Source: Planctomycetota bacterium (GTDB lineage Bacteria; Planctomycetota; UBA1135; GCA-002686595). Taken from it: DNA of 64,000 bases. Shown piece by piece: positions 39,505 to 47,496 of this stretch. Numbering within the stretch: the stretch's first letter is position 1; every line of letters begins with the position of its first letter. The position numbers and the translations under genes are program-made. The notes under the pieces were generated by a model that was not told the DNA's origin, ran no database searches, and saw only the letters and a list, made by a program, of their open reading frames with translations. The DNA is taken from NCBI GenBank assembly GCA_020853575.1, contig JADYYP010000067.1, forward strand, positions 52,072-116,071, given 5' to 3'.

Positions 39505-40316
39505 TTCAACGACCTCGTGCCCGCCGGCGAGCTCGAGCGGCTCGAGCATCTGTGCCGCTATGTGACTCGGCCGCCGATCGCCACGCGGCGCCTCGCGCAG
39601 GCGCCGGACGGCCGCGTCGTCTATGGCCTGAAGCGCCACTGGCGTGACGGCACGTCGGCTGTCTCGTTCGATCCTCTGGCCTTCATCGAGCGCTTGGGCG
39701 CGCTCGTGCCACCCCCACGCTCCCACAAGCTCACTTGCCAAGGCATGCTCGCGCCGTCCTCCGCCTGGCGCGATCTCATCTTGCCCAAGCGCGCACCCGC
39801 GTCCACTTCGCCTCCCTGCGGCCCGCTCGCCTCCAACTCGCCGACCGCGCCCAGCACCTCCGCCCGCTCGCGCTCGTCGCGCTCGACCTGGGCCGAGCTC
39901 TTGCGGCGCGTGTTCGCCGTCGACGTCCTCACCTGCCCTTGACGAGAGCGGCCCACGCCGCCTCATCGCGCAGCTCACAGACCCAGTCGTCGTGCGCAAG
40001 ATCCTCGCGCACCTCGGCCACCCGACCGAGCCTCCACACCCTGCGCCGGCGCGCTCGCGCGAGCAGCTCGAGTCCGCCTGATGCCGCTGGCCCGTGCGCC
40101 GCCGAGCGCGCTCCTCGCCCGCAAACTGCGCCAACGAGTAGGTCCCGTCGTGTCCAAAGCGCCCGCGCCACGGCCCCTGTGAGCCTCGCAAGCCCGGCCC
40201 ATCGAGGCCCGAGCTGGGCCCCTCGAGGCCACATGTCGGATCAGCCCGCCGCGGCGAACCTCCACCTTGCGGTCGACGACGGCCGCCTCCGGCGGAAGTC
40301 ATCCGCTTGGAATTCC
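39505..40316 (+). mobile_element. IS91-family transposase fragment with complete 3' tail
   Basis: Starts in the Y2 region (NDLVPAGELERLEHLCRYV), continues through YGLKRHWRDGTSAVSFDPL and WAELLRRVFAVDVLTCP, and stops where the intact sequence TGCCCGCACTGCGGT is replaced by TGCCCTTGACGAGAGC (39939-39954). It resumes as the C-terminal part (LRKI..HLGHPTEPP..REQLESA) to 40081. Then follows the ~235-base tail repeat 40082-40316, ending CTTGGAATTCC. A beheaded hydrolase gene starts at the next base. No N-terminal half. Confidence 0.8.
40283..40309 (+). other. Candidate IS91-type origin end (stem-loop then CTTG)
   Basis: CCGCC-TCC-GGCGG hairpin (40283-40295), ten bases, then CTTG (40306-40309). IS91-family origin ends carry a small hairpin close to a tetranucleotide of the CTTG/GTTC kind where Y2 transposase cuts. 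The same block recurs at about 44096-44122 and 63912-63940; the copy ending 60640 keeps CTTGGAATTCC but its stem is altered. Function is inferred from layout only. Confidence 0.4.
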
Positions 40317-41072
40317 CATCCGCGTTCGAGGGCGGCGGCGTCGACCTCTTGCGCGAGGGCGAGCACTGGCGCGCCCTGCCCGGCGCCTTCCCCGACCTGC
40401 GCTTCGAGGACGAGAGCGCACTCGATGCGCACGTGCTCGGCGCAGAGGCCGGCTGGAAGGCGAAGACCCCCGAGCGCTCGGGTCCGTTCAAGCACGCTTT
40501 CGCGCGCGGGTTCGTGCGGGTCTACGGCACGCAGGGTTCGCCCGAGGAGCAGCGCGAGTTGTTCGAGCGCGCGCGCGCCGACGCGCAGACCTGGTGGTAC
40601 CGCGGCAACGGCCGCGCGCGCATGCTGTCCGACTACGAGTACCTCGCGCAGGGTTCGCGCTCGGCCGCGGGCAACGTGATCCTCTGCGGCAACGCCGACA
40701 CGAACCTGGCCTGGAAGGAGCGCCTCGGAGCGCGCGCCGATCCAGGTCAAGCGCGGCGAGCTGAAGGTCGGCACGCGCATCTTCCGCGGCGGCGACCTGT
40801 GCGCGCTGTTCGTCTTCCCGTCGACGCTCGACGATCCGAAGCTGCCCGAGCTCTTCGGTCTGGTCGGCGACACGGGCCCGGCCGGCACGCGCCTGTCGTC
40901 GATCGTGCCGTACTTCGCCTCGGGCGTGGGCCTGCCCGACTACACCGTCTTCGGTCCGGCGGTGCTCGAGAAGGGCGACGGCGGCGTGCTCTCCGCGGGC
41001 TGGTTCGACGCGCACTGGCAGCTCGATGGCCACGGCTTCCTCGCCGCGGACGAGAAGCCCGTCGCGAAATAG
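40317..41072 (+). pseudogene. Beheaded, frameshifted C-terminal part of a secreted hydrolase/peptidase
   Basis: Starts directly at the end of the IS91 tail, with no start codon of its own. The first frame reads GVDLLREGEHWRALPG, then KHAFARGFVRVYGTQGSPEE and NVILCGNADTNLAWKERLGA. Near 40735 the frame changes by +1 and continues RGELKVGTRIFRGGDLCALF, GLVGDTGPAGTRLSSIVPYF and WFDAHWQLDGHGFLAADEKP to TAG at 41070. HAFAR.F..VYGTQG..EE is a stretch I associate with the C-terminal region of large secreted alpha/beta-hydrolase-type peptidases; the family is not certain. Truncation at the IS junction and the frameshift make it non-functional. Confidence 0.65.
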
Positions 41073-41105
41073 CCGGACTTCCCGTCACAGGCGCGCGCGC
41101 CGAGG

Positions 41106-43904
41106 ATGGTGTGCGCCGTGAGCACGATCCGTCCCGAGGACACCGAGGCCCTGCTGGCCGAGGCGAGCTGGCTGCGCCGCCTCGCGCGCGGGCTCGTGCG
41201 CGACGCGAACGCGGCCGACGAGGTCGAGCAGGAGACCTGGCTCGCCGCGCTGCGCGCCAGGCCCGCCGCGCGCGCGGCCGAGCTGCGCGCCTGGCTCTCC
41301 GTCGTCGCGCGCAACGTCGCGCGCCGCGCGCGGCGCAGCGAGGAACTGCGCGCCGCGCACGAGCCGCGCGGCGCGCGCGAGGAGCGCGTCGACGGCCCTG
41401 ACGAGCTCGCCGCGCGCGTCGAGCTGCAGAGGAAGCTCGCCGAGGCGCTGCTCGCGCTCGAGGAGCCCTACCGCAGCGCGCTCGTGCTGCGCTACTTCGA
41501 CGGGCTCTCGACCATCGAGGTCGCACAGCGCCTCGCGATCTCGCACGAGGCCGCGCGCCAGCGCCTCTCGCGCGGCGTCGCGAAGCTGCGCGAGCGGCTC
41601 GATCGCGAACACGCCGGAGGCCGCGCCGGCTGGATGGCGGCGCTCGTGCCGCTGGCGCACGCGCCGAACGCATCGCTCACGGGAGGACTGCTGCTGATGG
41701 GAACGAAGACGAAGCTCGCCGCGCTGCTCGCGCTCGCGGCGCTGGCCGTGTGGATCTGGAAGGCACCGCGCGCACCCGAGCTGCCCGCGCCCGACGCACG
41801 CGTCGCCGCGCCGAGCCCGCTCGCGGCCGAACCCGCGCGCGAGGCGAGCTCCGCCGCCGAGCTCGAGGCGACCCGCGGCGAGGGGCGCAGCGCCGTCGAG
41901 ATCCCGACGCTCGAATCGCGCATCGCGAACCCCGCGCCGGAGAACGTGCTGCGCGGGATCGTGCTCGATCCGCGGAACCGGCCCGTCGAGGGCGCGCGCA
42001 TCCTCGCCTCGAGCTCGGTCTCCTACGACTACCAGACGCTCGACCTCGTGGTCGCCTCGCGCAGCGAGCGCGCGGGCGAAACGCACAGCGGCGCCGACGG
42101 ACGCTTCGAGCTCGCGCTCGACCCGGCGCGCTTCTACCAGCTCGCGGTCGATCGCTCCGGCTTCGCGCAGGCGACGCTCGGAAGGCGGCATGCGGGCGAG
42201 ACGGTCGTCGTGCACCTGCCCTACGGCGCCGCGATCGAGGGCCGCGTCACGCAGGGCGAGGCGAAGCTGCCGGTCGCGAACGCGCGCGTGCGCTGCTTCC
42301 TGCGCGGCAACGACAGCCCTGACGGCGCGCGCTTCGAGCAGTCGAGCGTGACGGACGCGAACGGCAGCTACCGCATCGACACGCTGCCGCCCGGGATCCT
42401 CTTCGTCGAGGCGACCGCGAGCGGCCTGCCGATGTCCGACTGGATCGAGGTGCACCCCGAGGCCGGCCGGACGATCACGCAGGACGTGCACCTCGCGGCC
42501 GAGACCTGGTTCCGCGGCCACGTGCTCGACGCGCTGACGCGCGCGCCGATCGCGAACGCCGAGCTCGGCACGATTTGGGTGCTGCGCACCTCGGTGCGCA
42601 CGGACGCCGCCGGCGCGTTCACGCTGCCGCTCGACAAGGGCTCCGACGGCCAGATCTACGTGCGCGCCGCGGGCTACGGCTTCCGCAATGTCGCGCAGCC
42701 AACGGGCGCGGGCGCGACGAGCGCCGAGGGCCTCGAGATCCTGCTCGAGCCCGCGCGCCGCGCCAGCGGCCGCGTCGTCGACGAGCGCGGCGCGACGATC
42801 GCGGGGGCGTACGTCGCCGCCTGCGGCACGGACTTCGGCGCGGCGCAGCGCCACGACTGGGTCGGCACGACGACCGACGCGCAGGGACGCTACGCGCTCG
42901 CGGACCTGCGCCCCGACCTCGCGCACTCGCTGTTCGTGCGCGCGCAGGGCTTCGGCAGCTGCGTCTACGAGTTCCCCGCGAGCGAGAAGACGCAGGCCGC
43001 GCTCGAGCTCCCCGACGTCGTGCTGCGCCCCGCGGGCTCGATCCGCGGCCACGTCGTCGACGAGAGCGGCAAGCCGCAGCCCGACCTCGAGGTGATCCTG
43101 CGCGGCGTCAACGCCGACCGCGGCCGGTGGGACGCGCGCAGCGAGTCGTTCCTCGACTCCTACGTCGGCCAGCGCCAAGGCCGCACCGACGATCGAGGCG
43201 CATTCACCTTCGACGAGCTCGCCGAGGGCGAGTACGTGGTCGAGCTGCGCCGCGACGGCCACCAGGCCGCGGCGACGCGCTCGGTCGCGCTGAAGCCGGG
43301 CGAGCGCTGCGAGGGCGTCGAGCTCGTGCTCCCCGCCGGCGTGACGATGCAAGGCCGCGTGCACGACCGCGAGGGGAACCCCGTGGCCGGCGTGTATGTC
43401 AGCATCGAGCCGACCGCGCCGGGCCTCTCCGATTGCGACGTGCAGACCGGTGTCGACGGGACGTTCGTCGCGCGCGGTGTCCTGCCGGGCAACTACAGGA
43501 TCCAGCTCTGGCCGCAGCACCGCGACTCCGGCGAACCCGACGCGAAGTTCCACGTGCACGCCGTGTTCGAGGATCAGCGCGCCGACGGTCACGAGCTCGA
43601 CCTCCAGATCGAGGAGGGCATCTGGCTCAGCGGCAGCGTCGTCGAGCAGGACGGGACGCCGCTCGCCGGCGCGCTGGTGCAGGCGCTCGGTGCGGGCCAG
43701 GAGTTCGGCGAGACCGCCAGCACCGACGCACAGGGCCGCTTTCGAGTCGGCGTCGAGCGCGAGAAGGCCTACGCCGTCACCGCGCAGCGCGCGCTGGGCG
43801 ATGGTCGGAGGATGATGTTCGACGCCGAGCCGAGCCGCTGTGGACAGGTCCCAGGAGCCTTCGGCGGCCGAGGCGAGCTGCGCATCGTGATGCCGGCGAA
43901 GTGA
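41106..43904 (+). CDS. ECF sigma factor fused by a membrane helix to carboxypeptidase-regulatory-like domains
   Basis: 932 residues. Residues 19-85 are sigma region 2 (DANAADEVEQETWLAAL) and 115-167 region 4 (LEEPYRSALVLRYFDGLSTIEVAQRL with an HTH ending RQRLSRGVAKLRERL). One hydrophobic helix follows at 203-218, then an Ala/Pro-rich linker and about 600 residues of repeated beta-sandwich units of the CarboxypepD_reg kind (VLDPRNRPVEGARI..., TDANGSYRIDTLPPG, VVDESGKPQPDLEVIL, DDRGAFTFDELAEGEY). The layout predicts a membrane-held sigma factor with an external sensing tail that replaces a separate anti-sigma factor. Start codon uncertain (ATG 41106 or GTG 41118). Very GC-rich. No anti-sigma gene adjacent. 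Confidence 0.85.
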   Translation: MVCAVSTIRPEDTEALLAEASWLRRLARGLVRDANAADEVEQETWLAALRARPAARAAELRAWLSVVARNVARRARRSEELRAAHEPRGAREERVDGPDELAARVELQRKLAEALLALEEPYRSALVLRYFDGLSTIEVAQRLAISHEAARQRLSRGVAKLRERLDREHAGGRAGWMAALVPLAHAPNASLTGGLLLMGTKTKLAALLALAALAVWIWKAPRAPELPAPDARVAAPSPLAAEPAREASSAAELEATRGEGRSAVEIPTLESRIANPAPENVLRGIVLDPRNRPVEGARILASSSVSYDYQTLDLVVASRSERAGETHSGADGRFELALDPARFYQLAVDRSGFAQATLGRRHAGETVVVHLPYGAAIEGRVTQGEAKLPVANARVRCFLRGNDSPDGARFEQSSVTDANGSYRIDTLPPGILFVEATASGLPMSDWIEVHPEAGRTITQDVHLAAETWFRGHVLDALTRAPIANAELGTIWVLRTSVRTDAAGAFTLPLDKGSDGQIYVRAAGYGFRNVAQPTGAGATSAEGLEILLEPARRASGRVVDERGATIAGAYVAACGTDFGAAQRHDWVGTTTDAQGRYALADLRPDLAHSLFVRAQGFGSCVYEFPASEKTQAALELPDVVLRPAGSIRGHVVDESGKPQPDLEVILRGVNADRGRWDARSESFLDSYVGQRQGRTDDRGAFTFDELAEGEYVVELRRDGHQAAATRSVALKPGERCEGVELVLPAGVTMQGRVHDREGNPVAGVYVSIEPTAPGLSDCDVQTGVDGTFVARGVLPGNYRIQLWPQHRDSGEPDAKFHVHAVFEDQRADGHELDLQIEEGIWLSGSVVEQDGTPLAGALVQALGAGQEFGETASTDAQGRFRVGVEREKAYAVTAQRALGDGRRMMFDAEPSRCGQVPGAFGGRGELRIVMPAK

Positions 43905-44017
43905 GGCACGCTACGGCTTCGCCGGAGAGCAAGCGTTCCACTCGTCCAAGGGCGCGATCGACGTCCACGACGGCATGCTCGTCCGCGAGCTCCCGCTCGG
44001 CACTCCGGCGCCCCTCC

Positions 44018-44129
44018 GACGCCCGAGCTGGGCCCTTGAGGCCACTTGACGGATCCTACCGCCGCGGCGAACCTCCAACCCGCGGTCGGCGACGACCACC
44101 TCCGGCGGAAGTCATCCGCTTGGAATTCC
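44018..44129 (+). repeat. IS91-type 3' tail repeat without transposase
   Basis: Aligns by eye with the second half of the tail at 40202-40316: CCCGAGCTGGGCCC.TCGAGGCCAC, then CGCCGCGGCGAACCTCC, CGGCGGAAGTCATCCGCTTG and GGAATTCC. Upstream, 43910-44017 holds a protein-like stretch (RYGFAGEQAFHSSKGAIDVHDG) of unknown origin. Downstream the GT87-like pseudogene begins five bases on. Confidence 0.75.
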
Positions 44130-44133
44130 GCGC

Positions 44134-45440
44134 ATGGATCGAAAGCACGCTGCCCCGCGGTCGACGTTCCTCCTCATCGCGCTCGCCGGTGCCCTGGCGC
44201 TGTGGTCGTTCGCGCGCACGTGGGACATGTCGCGTCGCTGGGCGGCGATGGCAAGTGCGAGGGCAACATCTACTCCGACGAGGAGCGCCAGCGCCTGGCG
44301 AAGCTGTACGCGCCGTCGAACAAGGCCGACCTCGGTGAGGGCGCGGACCGCGTGCGCAAGAGCAAGCTCAGTGCCGCTGTCACGCGGCGGCCGGAGCTCG
44401 AGACCTACTCGACGCCCTGGCTGTACACCGTGTTCGGCGCAACTCAGGACGGTCCGTATCGGACCGACATGGTGACGTTTCAGCACCTCGGTGTCGTCGC
44501 GTGGGTCGTGGCGCTCTTCGTGCTGTGCGGGCTGCTCGGCTTCTCGTGGCCCTAGCGCCTGCTCGCGGAAACGCTGTCGCTCGAATCGTTCGGTCCGTAT
44601 CTCGAGGACCAGAGCTTAGGCAACGTCGGACGAGTGCAGATCGCCGGCTTGGTGCTGCTCGTGTGGCTGCTCGCGCGGGAGCGCTTCCTGCTCGCGGGGC
44701 TCACGCTCGGGCTCTTGGTCGCCTTCAAGCCGAATGTCGCCAGCGTCGCGCTCACGCTCGGAGGCGGCTGGCTCGTCAGCCGACAGGTCCACAAGCTCGC
44801 GCGCGTCGTCGTCGGTGCGCTCGACGGAGCGGCGTTGGCGGTCGCGCTCTCGAGTTGGTTCTTCGGTTCGGCCCGGTGCTGGAGCGATTGGCTGGAGCAG
44901 CTCGGACGCCTGATGCAGGAGGGCGCCTGGGACGACGTGAACTTCGCGCTGCCGCGCGTGCTGCGCGAGGTCGCGGGACTCGGGCAGCTCGCGTGGCTCG
45001 GCTGGCGCGCGCCGCTCGCGTTCTTCGGCGTGCTGTGGGTGCGGCGGGCAACGCTGTCGCGCGCGGTCATGGTCCTGCACGCGGGCGCGCCGCTCTCTGC
45101 GCGGCGCTTCGACGTGTTCTTGATGGGCGTCGGCGCGACGCTGCCGCTCCTGACCAGTGAGCTCGCTTGGTACCACTACTTCGTGGGCGTGCTCCCACTG
45201 TGCCTGTATCTACTCCGGCCCGCGGGAGAGCTCGATGGGCCCCCGCCCAGCCTGAGCTCGCGCCTCGCGTGCGTCGCCGCGTTGATCGCCGTGTCACTGG
45301 AGGCGCCGCGCATGCTCTTCGACCTCTCGCAAGAGGCGCACATGGCGCTCGTCGCCGCCGGAGCGGTCCTCGCCATGGGGCTCGCCTGTCACGTGCTGTG
45401 GCGTCTGGAGAGTGCGACGCGCTCTCCCGGCCCGCGGTAG
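44134..45440 (+). pseudogene. GT87-like polyprenyl-sugar mannosyltransferase, broken by a frameshift and a stop
   Basis: ATG 44134 gives a first membrane helix (FLLIALAGALALWSFARTW). Near 44250 the frame changes by -1 and continues CEGNIYSDEERQRLAKLYAP, ETYSTPWLYTVFG, FQHLGVVAWVVALFVLCGLL to TAG at 44553-44555. The same frame goes on as LLAETLSLESFGPYLEDQSL, NVGRVQIAGLVLLVWLL and FLLAGLTLGLLVAFKPNVA, then further membrane helices to 45440. The luminal-loop and 'L.G...A.KP' order fits DUF2029/GT87 integral membrane glycosyltransferases. The piece from 44634 is a long open frame but lacks the N-terminal half needed for activity. Confidence 0.7.
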
Positions 45441-45668
45441 TTGCGCTTTTCGCCCGCGCTCCGCGGCGGGGACGGAGCTCCAGCACGCCTGCGTCGCATT
45501 CGCCCTGCCGTTTTCTCACGTTGCTCGTTGGCGCGTGCGGACTTCCGCAGCGTGAGCTCCGTCCGGACAGGAGCCCGTGCTTCTGCGACGAACGTGGCAG
45601 TCCGGCGGAACCGCTCGAGCTCGTCGAGGAGGTGGTGAGCCGGAGCGGCGAGGGACTCTGTCCTGCCG

Positions 45669-46988
45669 TCACGGCACCAGGATGAACTCGAGCGCGCCGC
45701 TGAGACTCGTTGTCTTCGCGGCAGCCGGATCGCGATACCAGCACTGGGTGTCGATGATGTCGCCCACTGAAAAAGGCTCGCCGAGGACCGTCGAGGAACC
45801 TGCGATGAACGCGAGCCAGTCGTTGCTCATCGAGCCTTCGCAGGAGCCGCTCGGTCCGCCCGAGTTCTGGGCCGGGAGTCGTTGGGTTGGCGACTTGACG
45901 CACAGGTAGCTCGCGCTGCCGGGGCCCCAGGGCGATGCGGTCCGGCCGCTGACTCCGTAGAAGATCAGTCCGGCGCGCTGCGCCTCGAGATGGGCGACGG
46001 AGATCGTGAAGCCGGACGTCGCGCTGAGGCTCGGGACGCCGCTCGCGACGATCACCGGAACGCAGCCGCTCGTCGACGTGCCGGCCGTGCAGTACGTCGT
46101 CCACGCAGGCGTGATGCGCAGGATCCGATCCAACGAGAACTCCGCCACGTACAACGCGCCGTCAGGGCCGAACTCCATGTCCGACGCGCTGGCAAAGCCG
46201 GTTCCGATCTCCGTCGCGACGCCCGCCATGTTGATGCGCTGCAGCTTGTGCTGCGCGTCGATCGCGTACACGTGCTCGGCGGCCGCGCCGAGCGAGCCGA
46301 TGGCGAAGCGCGTCGACTGCGCGAACGCCGCGTTGAGCAGCGCGCCAGCCGACGAGAACACCTGAATCGAGCCGTTGAGGTCGCCCGCGAAGATGCGGCC
46401 GGTCGAATCGACATCCAGCGCGGCGAGCTGCGGCGTCGTCGCGGCGAGCAAACTCGGGACTCCGCCGACACTCTGGTACAGGCCATTCTGCGAGGTGCCC
46501 GGGTTCGCGGCGTTCGTGAACAGCAGGCGCCCCGAGGGTTCGATCACGATCTCGGTCGGGTTGTGGAACGCGGTCGTAGGCCCGAAGAGCGCGGCGACGG
46601 TCTGGTCCGGCGCGATCCGCGAGATCTTCCCGCCGGAGACGTTCGAGATGATGCCGCCGACGAGCACGCCTCCGGCAACTCCGAAGACGCCATTGACGTC
46701 GACGACCACGGCGTCCGGATCCACGATCGTCGCCAGTCCGTACTCGGTCGCCACGCCGCCTCCCGCCGGGATGCGATGGATCTTGACCGCCGTGCTGTTG
46801 CCGCCGCCCGAACAGGACGCGTCTCGTCCAACGAACATCACGCCCGAGGGGTCGAACGCCATCCGCAAGGGATCGGTGACCGTCGCGTAGACCTCGACGG
46901 TGTACCCAGGCACGACAGGGAGCTGCGCCGCAGCGCGCTGGGTGAGGAGAGCGACGAGCATCGACGCGATCTGGAAGGAGCGTTTCAC
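45669..46988 (-). CDS. Secreted NHL/SMP-30-like beta-propeller with YCTA-type module
   Basis: 439 residues; GTG start at 46988 and signal peptide (MKRSFQIASMLVALLTQRAAAQ). Residues ~25-295 are six-bladed propeller repeats of the NHL/gluconolactonase type (MAFDPSGVMFVGRDASC, ITISPTGRLLFT-like EIVIEPSGRLLFTNAA, MEFGPDGALYVAEF). The C-terminal module spans 45669-46094 and is the same subtype as in the gene at 32743 (YCTAGTSTSGC, PWGPGSASYLCVKSPT, CWYRDP, LSGALEFILVP). Likely extracellular or surface-bound; ligand unknown. Confidence 0.82.
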   Translation of the reverse strand: MKRSFQIASMLVALLTQRAAAQLPVVPGYTVEVYATVTDPLRMAFDPSGVMFVGRDASCSGGGNSTAVKIHRIPAGGGVATEYGLATIVDPDAVVVDVNGVFGVAGGVLVGGIISNVSGGKISRIAPDQTVAALFGPTTAFHNPTEIVIEPSGRLLFTNAANPGTSQNGLYQSVGGVPSLLAATTPQLAALDVDSTGRIFAGDLNGSIQVFSSAGALLNAAFAQSTRFAIGSLGAAAEHVYAIDAQHKLQRINMAGVATEIGTGFASASDMEFGPDGALYVAEFSLDRILRITPAWTTYCTAGTSTSGCVPVIVASGVPSLSATSGFTISVAHLEAQRAGLIFYGVSGRTASPWGPGSASYLCVKSPTQRLPAQNSGGPSGSCEGSMSNDWLAFIAGSSTVLGEPFSVGDIIDTQCWYRDPAAAKTTSLSGALEFILVP

Positions 46989-47061
46989 GATCGTTGGACC
47001 TGAATCAGTTGTCGAATCGGAGGCGCACGCGGCGCTCCTGAGACAATCCTGGACGGACTGA

Positions 47062-47335
47062 CCGTGTTACACGGCAGCGCATCGGCCGCGTGCGCGAGCT
47101 CGCAGACCCCCGTTGCGCCGCGCCGCTCGAGCCCACGCCGTTCCACTTGGGCCGAGTGCTGAAGCACGTCTTCCCCGTCGACGTCCTCACCTGCCCTTGA
47201 CGAGAGCGGCCCACGCCGCCTCATCGCGCAGCTCACCGACCCCATCGTCGTGCGCAAGATCCTCGGGCATCTCGGCCACCCGACCGAGCCTCCACGCCGT
47301 GCGCCGGACCGCTCGCGCGAACCGCTCGACGTCGC
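47062..47335 (+). mobile_element. IS91-family C-terminal fragment, mosaic of two subtypes
   Basis: The left part (47075-47150) matches the copy at 52295-52375 (CGCATCGG.CGCGTGCGCGAGCTCGCA, CGCTCGA.CCCACGCCGTTCC, ACTTGGGCCGAGT). The right part from about 47160 matches the copy at 39920 onward, including the same TGCCCTTGACGAGAGCGGCC lesion. It ends after the GHPTEPP..RSREPLDV region, without a tail repeat. Confidence 0.7.
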
Positions 47336-47496
47336 TCGAGGCCGCGCGCCGCTGCATCGCGATCGAACTCCATCAGGGCTTCGCCGTCGGAGGGGCAAGC
47401 TGTGACGAAGCCCGCACTTCGAGCTGCGGTTCAGATGGCACCCCCGACGGACGTCACGCCTCGACGCCACCGATGCTCCGGTTATTCTCCGGCCGC

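Noticed and set aside
41085..43592. 835-codon minus-strand frame opposite the sigma-fusion gene
   Set aside because: Antisense shadow; the plus strand has clear sigma and carboxypeptidase-regulatory motifs.
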